NCBI GenBank assembly: GCA_964410725.1
Contig: CAYPID010000007.1
Coordinates: 1-64,000 of the forward strand
Direction: 5' to 3'
DNA length: 64,000 bases
Source: CALAZP01 sp964410725
GTDB lineage: Bacteria; Bacteroidota; Bacteroidia; Chitinophagales; Saprospiraceae
Translations under genes and position numbers: made by a program
Shown: positions 59,791 to 64,000 of the stretch, piece after piece
Position numbering within the stretch: position 1 is the first letter of the stretch
Layout: the number at the start of each line of letters is the position of its first letter
The notes under the pieces: model-generated
Seen by the model: the letters and a program-made list of their open reading frames with translations, nothing else
Told to the model about the DNA's origin: nothing
Databases searched by the model: none

Positions 59791-61410
59791 TTATTGAACT
59801 AAAAACGGTTTAACTACTCTTTGCTCATCTTTTTCAACGGACACTATATAATAACCTTGTGGCAGGAAAGAAAGTTCCATAGAAAGGGCAGCGGATTGAA
59901 AATCCAGTAGCACATAATCTTTTTCATACAGTTTGGCGCCCAAAAGATTGAATATGACCACCTTATAGTTACCTGATTCCGCAACTTGTACATCCATATT
60001 GAGTAGGCTCCGAGTAGGGTTGGGCCATAAGTTCAGCAATGCTAGAGGTTTTTCTTCAGTGGCGCAATAGGAGGCCAGTTGCACAGCTGATTGATAGGCA
60101 TTCAACATCCCGCCTGTTGCGGTGTACTCCGATAAGGAGGTCATAGGTGTTACTCCTTTTATTATAGCTTCTCTAACCAGAAGCGCTGCTTCTGAAGGAC
60201 TGGATATCAATTTATTTTCAATTTCCGAGCAGGGTAGGGCATACATTAAGGCAATGGTGCCTGCGAGATGCGGTGCAGCTGCTGAGGTACCACTAAAAAT
60301 TCCGTATTCTCCTTTTGGTTTGGTGGAATAGGAATCTTCTCCAGGACTTCCCAAATCTACTGATACCATTCCATAAGCTGAGTTGCTGACTTTTTCTCCA
60401 GATTGATCCATATTAAGCGTAGTAATGATGTAATCACTGGGACAGGTAGTCGGCATATCTCCGAACGTTTCTACATCATTGCCATTATTAGCGGTAGCAC
60501 AAGCAGTCAAAACCCCCTGAGCTCCGAGTAAATCGTATTGGCCTGCCCAAATTGGTACTTCTTCACAGAATACGCCATTAATACCAAAGGAAGCATTGGT
60601 CACCACGACAAGTGCGCCTTCTGATCCTTGAGTCTGGTTATATAAAGTCCGTTGGTGCAGAACGTATTCATAGGCTTCGATGATGTCAGCCCCACTCTGT
60701 ACACTTAACAGCATGAGTTCACAAGCCCAATTGATTCCGCTTACCCCTTCACCATTGTTGCCAGCGGCTCCGATAATACCGGCTACGCTGGTTCCATGAG
60801 ATCCGCGGTTTTCCGTAGCACTATTAGAGATAAAATTCCAGCCGTTGACATCGTCGATATATCCATTGCCATCGTTATCCACGCCATCACCCGGAATCTC
60901 CCCGGGGTTGACCCATAGATTGGGAATTAAATCAGGGTGGGTGGCATCAAAACCAAAGTCTATTACCGCTATTACAAGGGGTTTGCCGTTAACCGTTTTT
61001 CCCCCCTTCGAGGTATTCCAAACCGCTTCTACCTCTATGGCAGTGAGCCCCCATTGCTGCCCAAAATAAGGATCGTCAGGGGTGGCTCGGGGAGTAACTA
61101 ACCTATTTTGTTCCACTTCTTGTACTCCGGGAATCCGCTTTACAGCTTCGAGAACCCCATCCGAAGGAATTTTTGCCGAAGGCTTAAACCTATAAAGGAA
61201 TACAGGTCTATTTTGAGATAATGGCCTGACCAATTCTAGGTTTGCTTCGCGCAAAATTGGATCAGTGGTAAACGCATTAGATTTATCCAACCTTTCCCAG
61301 GAAACGATAATTTCGCCCTGAATGGTTCCTGTAGCGGTGGTATGTCCCATGAGGGTACTGCTCCCTGTTAACAAGAGTATTGAAACGAATAAACACCAGG
61401 CCGTTTTCAT
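59791..61410 (-). CDS. Subtilisin-like serine protease (S8) with T9SS sorting domain
   Basis: 539 residues. Signal peptide (1-22); N-terminal propeptide-like region (about 23-108) with the inhibitor-I9-like pattern VLEAVKRIPGVQEVEQNR; catalytic Asp in AVIDFGFDATHPDL (D151), His in NRGSHGTSVAG (H205), oxyanion Asn near ATANNGND and Ser in FSGTSAAAPHLAG (S376). The C-terminus (about 458-539) is a T9SS sorting domain: LWPNPTRSLLN, then GYYIVSVEKDEQRVVKPFLVQ. It is therefore a likely substrate of the PorU/PorV system encoded 10 kb away, exported and kept on the cell surface or released. Confidence 0.95.
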   Translation of the reverse strand: MKTAWCLFVSILLLTGSSTLMGHTTATGTIQGEIIVSWERLDKSNAFTTDPILREANLELVRPLSQNRPVFLYRFKPSAKIPSDGVLEAVKRIPGVQEVEQNRLVTPRATPDDPYFGQQWGLTAIEVEAVWNTSKGGKTVNGKPLVIAVIDFGFDATHPDLIPNLWVNPGEIPGDGVDNDGNGYIDDVNGWNFISNSATENRGSHGTSVAGIIGAAGNNGEGVSGINWACELMLLSVQSGADIIEAYEYVLHQRTLYNQTQGSEGALVVVTNASFGINGVFCEEVPIWAGQYDLLGAQGVLTACATANNGNDVETFGDMPTTCPSDYIITTLNMDQSGEKVSNSAYGMVSVDLGSPGEDSYSTKPKGEYGIFSGTSAAAPHLAGTIALMYALPCSEIENKLISSPSEAALLVREAIIKGVTPMTSLSEYTATGGMLNAYQSAVQLASYCATEEKPLALLNLWPNPTRSLLNMDVQVAESGNYKVVIFNLLGAKLYEKDYVLLDFQSAALSMELSFLPQGYYIVSVEKDEQRVVKPFLVQ

Positions 61411-61492
61411 AATTTTTTAATTTTTCAGCACACTTTCCATTAGGAAAAGTACAAACAAAATAACTTTAGCAAGGTTAAAACGTTATTTTGAA

Positions 61493-61500
61493 TATTTTTG
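61493..61500 (+). promoter_or_regulatory. Promoter box of the thioredoxin-fold lipoprotein gene
   Basis: TATTTTTG fits TAnnTTTG and lies 35 bp before the preferred ATG. No TTG at -33. Confidence 0.45.
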
Positions 61501-61535
61501 CATTTAATCTTCGATGAAATTTTAAAATAGTGTTT

Positions 61536-62972
61536 ATGAGAATCATTTTTCCGTTGCTTGCCATGGTGTTTTTGGCTTCATGTGGGAGTAAAGGCAACAG
61601 CTCTACTTCGAATCAGCCAGGTGGTGGACTTTCCATCACAGCAGAAATTCAAGACATGAAGCCTGGTTTTACCTATGTAATCGGATATTACGGAGACCAG
61701 CGATTTAAAGTAGATTCGGCTGTGGTTGAGAATGGAAGAATGGTTTTGGAAAGACCTAACGCGTTTCCCAGCGGTCTTTACTTATTGGTGTTTCCAGATC
61801 AGCAAGTAGTCCAGGTTTTATTGGATACCGATCAGACTATGACCATTAAGGGCAATGCAGGCAATCTGACCGTTACACTTTCTGTAGAGGGGCAAGAGGA
61901 TACTCAGATTATGTACCAAACGATGGAAGAAGAGGCGAAATACAACCAGCAACTTTCGGACATCAGTCAAAAACTCAAAGGTGCAACAGCTGGAACACCT
62001 GAATACGAAGCCCTTTTGGAGGAGCGTAAAACGGCTACGGTAGCCAGACAGGATTACCTAGAGTCAGTCTTTCAGCAATATCCGAATTCTTTTTTTACGG
62101 CTTTCAAGCGGTCAGGTCAAAATCCCGATCCTACCGAGGTGATTACCGAGCAAGGCACCGTGGATTTAACCCTATATCGCAAGTATTTCTGGGAAAATGT
62201 TGATTTTACCGATCCGAGGTTGCTCAGAACCCCTGTGGTAGCGAATAAATTAAAAAGGCAGATCAAAGATTTTACCATTCAAAGAGCTGATTCTATTATC
62301 AGCACGGCTAAGTATTTGATGGATTTGGCAGAACAAAACAATGAATATTTTCAATTTTTTGCGAATTGGATTGCATTGGAATACCCTCCAGGAGAGTCTA
62401 GCTTGATGGATGCAGAAGCCGTTAATGTTTTTATGGTACAGAACTATTTTACTGAAGAAAAGGCATTCTGGAGTACACCTGAGCAGATTCAAGCACTCCA
62501 GCAAAGGGCTTACACTATGGCGCAAAGTTTGGTGGGGCAAACCGCCCAAGATGTAGTCAGTAATGGCCCTAATGGAGAGACGATTTCCTTAATGAAGGAT
62601 GTGACCTCAGATTATGTCATTGTTTACATGTTTAACCCCGATTGTGATCATTGTAGAGAGGAGACGCCCAAGTTGGTGGAGTTGATGAAGCGCACTCCCA
62701 AACAAAAAATGCAGGTGTTTGCCATAGCTGTAGATACGGACGACCAAAAGTGGAAAAAGTTTATTCAGGATTACGGTATTGGGGACTTTATCAATGTCTT
62801 TGACCCCACCAATCGGTCTATTTATGCTAAGTATTATGTAGATATCACGCCTGAAATTTATATTCTGGATAAATCCAGGACCATCATTGCCAAGAACCTA
62901 AAGGTCTTTCAGATTGAAGATGCTATTCAAAGGTACGAGCAATCTCTCGTTGGTAGTTTGAGAGATTTGTAA
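61536..62972 (+). CDS. TlpA/thioredoxin-fold lipoprotein with N-terminal DUF4369-like domain
   Basis: The frame opens with GTG at 61530, but ATG 61536 (MRIIFPLLAMVFLASC) gives a clean lipoprotein signal with Cys16, so that start was chosen (478 residues). Residues about 30-120 form the beta-rich DUF4369-like domain; a helical middle (125-330) follows; the C-terminal ~140 residues are a thioredoxin fold with the redox pair in FNPDCDHCREETPKLVEL and the cis-Pro region DITPEIYIL. Such lipoproteins act as periplasmic disulfide reductases. Its last codons (TTTGTAA) are included in the downstream 103-bp repeat. Confidence 0.88.
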   Translation: MRIIFPLLAMVFLASCGSKGNSSTSNQPGGGLSITAEIQDMKPGFTYVIGYYGDQRFKVDSAVVENGRMVLERPNAFPSGLYLLVFPDQQVVQVLLDTDQTMTIKGNAGNLTVTLSVEGQEDTQIMYQTMEEEAKYNQQLSDISQKLKGATAGTPEYEALLEERKTATVARQDYLESVFQQYPNSFFTAFKRSGQNPDPTEVITEQGTVDLTLYRKYFWENVDFTDPRLLRTPVVANKLKRQIKDFTIQRADSIISTAKYLMDLAEQNNEYFQFFANWIALEYPPGESSLMDAEAVNVFMVQNYFTEEKAFWSTPEQIQALQQRAYTMAQSLVGQTAQDVVSNGPNGETISLMKDVTSDYVIVYMFNPDCDHCREETPKLVELMKRTPKQKMQVFAIAVDTDDQKWKKFIQDYGIGDFINVFDPTNRSIYAKYYVDITPEIYILDKSRTIIAKNLKVFQIEDAIQRYEQSLVGSLRDL

Positions 62973-63363
62973 GGCACCTTCGGTAAAAATTGATGTTCGG
63001 AATCGAGTGGAATTGAATGTAGCTTTGGTTATGGTCTTGGCCATTTATTTCCGNNNNNNNNNNNNNNNNNNNNNNNNNNNNNNNNNNNNNNNNNNNNNNN
63101 NNNNNNNNNNNNNNNNNNNNNNNNNNNNNNNNNNNNNNNNNNNNNNNNNNNNNGGAATCGAGTGGAATTGAATGTAGCTTTGGTTATGGTCTTGGCCATT
63201 TATTTCCGGGGTAGGATTGGGGTTTTGTAAGACACCTTCGGTAAAAATTGATGTTCGGAATCGAGTGGAATTGAATGTAGCTTTGGTTATGGTCTTGGCC
63301 ATTTATTTCCGAGGTAGAATTGGGGTTTTGTATGATACCTTCGGTAAAAATTGATGTTCGAAT
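62973..63363. repeat. Tandem array of a 103-bp repeat, interrupted by an assembly gap
   Basis: Two complete neighbouring units, 63154-63256 and 63257-63359, differ at only a few positions. Another unit begins at 62999, directly after the 24-bp tail of a preceding one (62975-62998), and runs into the N gap. The unit starts GGAATCGAGTGGAATTGAAT. The copy number is unknown because of the gap. 103 is not a multiple of three, and the reading frames across the array rotate, so the short open frames here are not genes. No obvious hairpin, transposon end or phage site is present. The 63364-63448 remainder holds nothing that I can identify. Confidence 0.92.
63054..63153. other. Assembly gap of 100 N
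   Basis: Exactly 100 unresolved bases inside the tandem repeat, as expected where identical repeat units defeat short-read assembly. True length unknown. Confidence 0.99.
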
Positions 63364-63448
63364 AGCATAAAGCGGAGTGCCCTTTTGCAATAATTTAATT
63401 ACAAAAAAGTTTGAAAGTATCTTTTCTCCGCGTTAAACTACCGTACCA

Positions 63449-64000
63449 CTATATGCCCGGAATTGGGATTCCTTCTTTGGCAGTTTTAGCCTGGAACACC
63501 CGAACCAAGTGTTGAAATACTTCATTCTTTCCACTTCCCCTTATAGCTCTACCGTCAATCTCATGCACCCTTGTCAACTCTCCCATGGTTCCTGTGGCAA
63601 ATACCTCGTCAGCAGTGTAAAATTCCGTTAAGGAAAAGGAACCTTCTTCTATCGGAATCCCCTCTTGTTGACACATTTCTATGACGGTACCTCGAGTGAT
63701 GCCCGGCAAACAAGCATGGGCAGTAGGCGTTTTGACCACTCCATTTTTAATCATAAATAAATTCACTGCATTGGTCTCCGCCACAAAACCGTCTTTATCC
63801 AACATTAAGGCATCATCAGCCCCCGCATAGTTGGCTTCAATCTTAGCAAGAATATTATTCAATAAGTTATTGTGATGGATTTTGGAGTCGAGAAACATAG
63901 GATTGTTTCTCCTGGTAGTGGCCGTAATTAAGGAGATGCTTTCTGGGTAAACCGGTGGTTTCCATTCCGCTAAAACAATGAGCGTACATCCTTTTTGATT
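63449..64000 (-). CDS. Class IV aminotransferase (branched-chain or D-amino-acid type), C-terminal part
   Basis: The frame is open from the right edge (64000) to TAG at 63449, 183 residues; the N-terminus is outside. An internal ATG at 63898 is not the start, since the conserved stretch VYPESISLITATTRRNNPM lies upstream of it. The PLP lysine is in DSKIHHNNLLNNILAKIEAN (read in parts), followed by DALMLDKDGFVAETNAVNLF and LPGITRGTVIEM. It exchanges amino groups between branched-chain amino acids and 2-oxoglutarate, or acts on D-amino acids or aminodeoxychorismate; these class IV types cannot be told apart without the N-terminal half. Confidence 0.92.
   Translation of the reverse strand, partial: NQKGCTLIVLAEWKPPVYPESISLITATTRRNNPMFLDSKIHHNNLLNNILAKIEANYAGADDALMLDKDGFVAETNAVNLFMIKNGVVKTPTAHACLPGITRGTVIEMCQQEGIPIEEGSFSLTEFYTADEVFATGTMGELTRVHEIDGRAIRGSGKNEVFQHLVRVFQAKTAKEGIPIPGI

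Noticed and set aside
62973..63363. CRISPR array
   Set aside because: Units are contiguous 103-bp copies with no unique spacers, and no cas genes are near.
63045..63390. Minus-strand open frames of 68-85 residues in the repeat array
   Set aside because: They arise from the 103-bp repeat, change frame from unit to unit, and one runs through the N gap. No start signal or family similarity.

Overview
The window is a 64 kb piece of a Bacteroidota chromosome, seen either as a draft scaffold or as a metagenome bin. The evidence is the recurrent Bacteroidota promoter box (TAnnTTTG, sometimes with an upstream TTG), the near absence of Shine-Dalgarno sites, type IX secretion and gliding genes (porV, porU, a PorP/SprF protein, gldJ), T9SS C-terminal sorting domains and an L36 without its zinc ligands. 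Carotenoid genes of the CrtD-CruF-CrtZ kind suggest a pigmented member of the Cytophagia or Saprospiria type rather than an enteric Bacteroides, but the class is not certain. Two runs of exactly 100 N (3581-3680 and 63054-63153) are scaffold gaps.

Layout. 1-11.7 kb holds mixed single genes: a photolyase/cryptochrome cut by the left edge, an M1 aminopeptidase, a YpdA-like flavoprotein broken by a gap, a polyprenyl diphosphate synthase, a GH20 hexosaminidase, a NIPSNAP protein and a beta-helix lipoprotein. A possible small RNA with its own promoter and terminator lies at 4961-5083. 11.7-30.5 kb is one long plus-strand str-S10-spc-alpha ribosomal cluster, from rpsL to rplQ, with fusA, secY, map, infA, rpmJ and rpoA. 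It ends in a strong terminator and has no tuf gene. Two of its longer spacers (rpsJ-rplC and rpoA-rplQ) contain dense, well-paired RNA structure and are the best candidates here for undescribed ribosomal-protein autoregulation. 30.5-34.2 kb carries carA, eno, an FtsB/DivIC-like protein and sucD. 34.4-40.6 kb, minus strand, has crtZ, cruF and crtD behind a very large orphan histidine kinase. RNase P RNA follows at 40.64-41.04 kb and a decayed IS3 transposase relic at 41.2-41.43 kb.

41.4-46 kb is an iron-uptake block read on the minus strand: a DtxR-type regulator, a second DtxR-like protein with a membrane anchor and FeoA domains, a FeoB split into GTPase and membrane proteins, and a PepSY-like membrane protein. 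Palindromic operators lie upstream of both transcription units. 46-54.7 kb is the type IX secretion/gliding block (porV, porU, PorP/SprF, gldJ) plus murF. A ureohydrolase-fold protein that has lost its metal ligands, an OmpA protein, ribA and ftsY follow. An rpmB-rpmG-DUF4295 set lies downstream of tRNA-Arg, then come a T9SS-exported subtilase and a thioredoxin-fold lipoprotein. The window closes with a 103-bp tandem repeat array and a class IV aminotransferase cut by the right edge.

Translation, envelope biogenesis and export genes dominate. There is no phage, integrative element, CRISPR array or restriction/defence island. All functional calls come from reading the sequence and knowledge of families; no database search was run.
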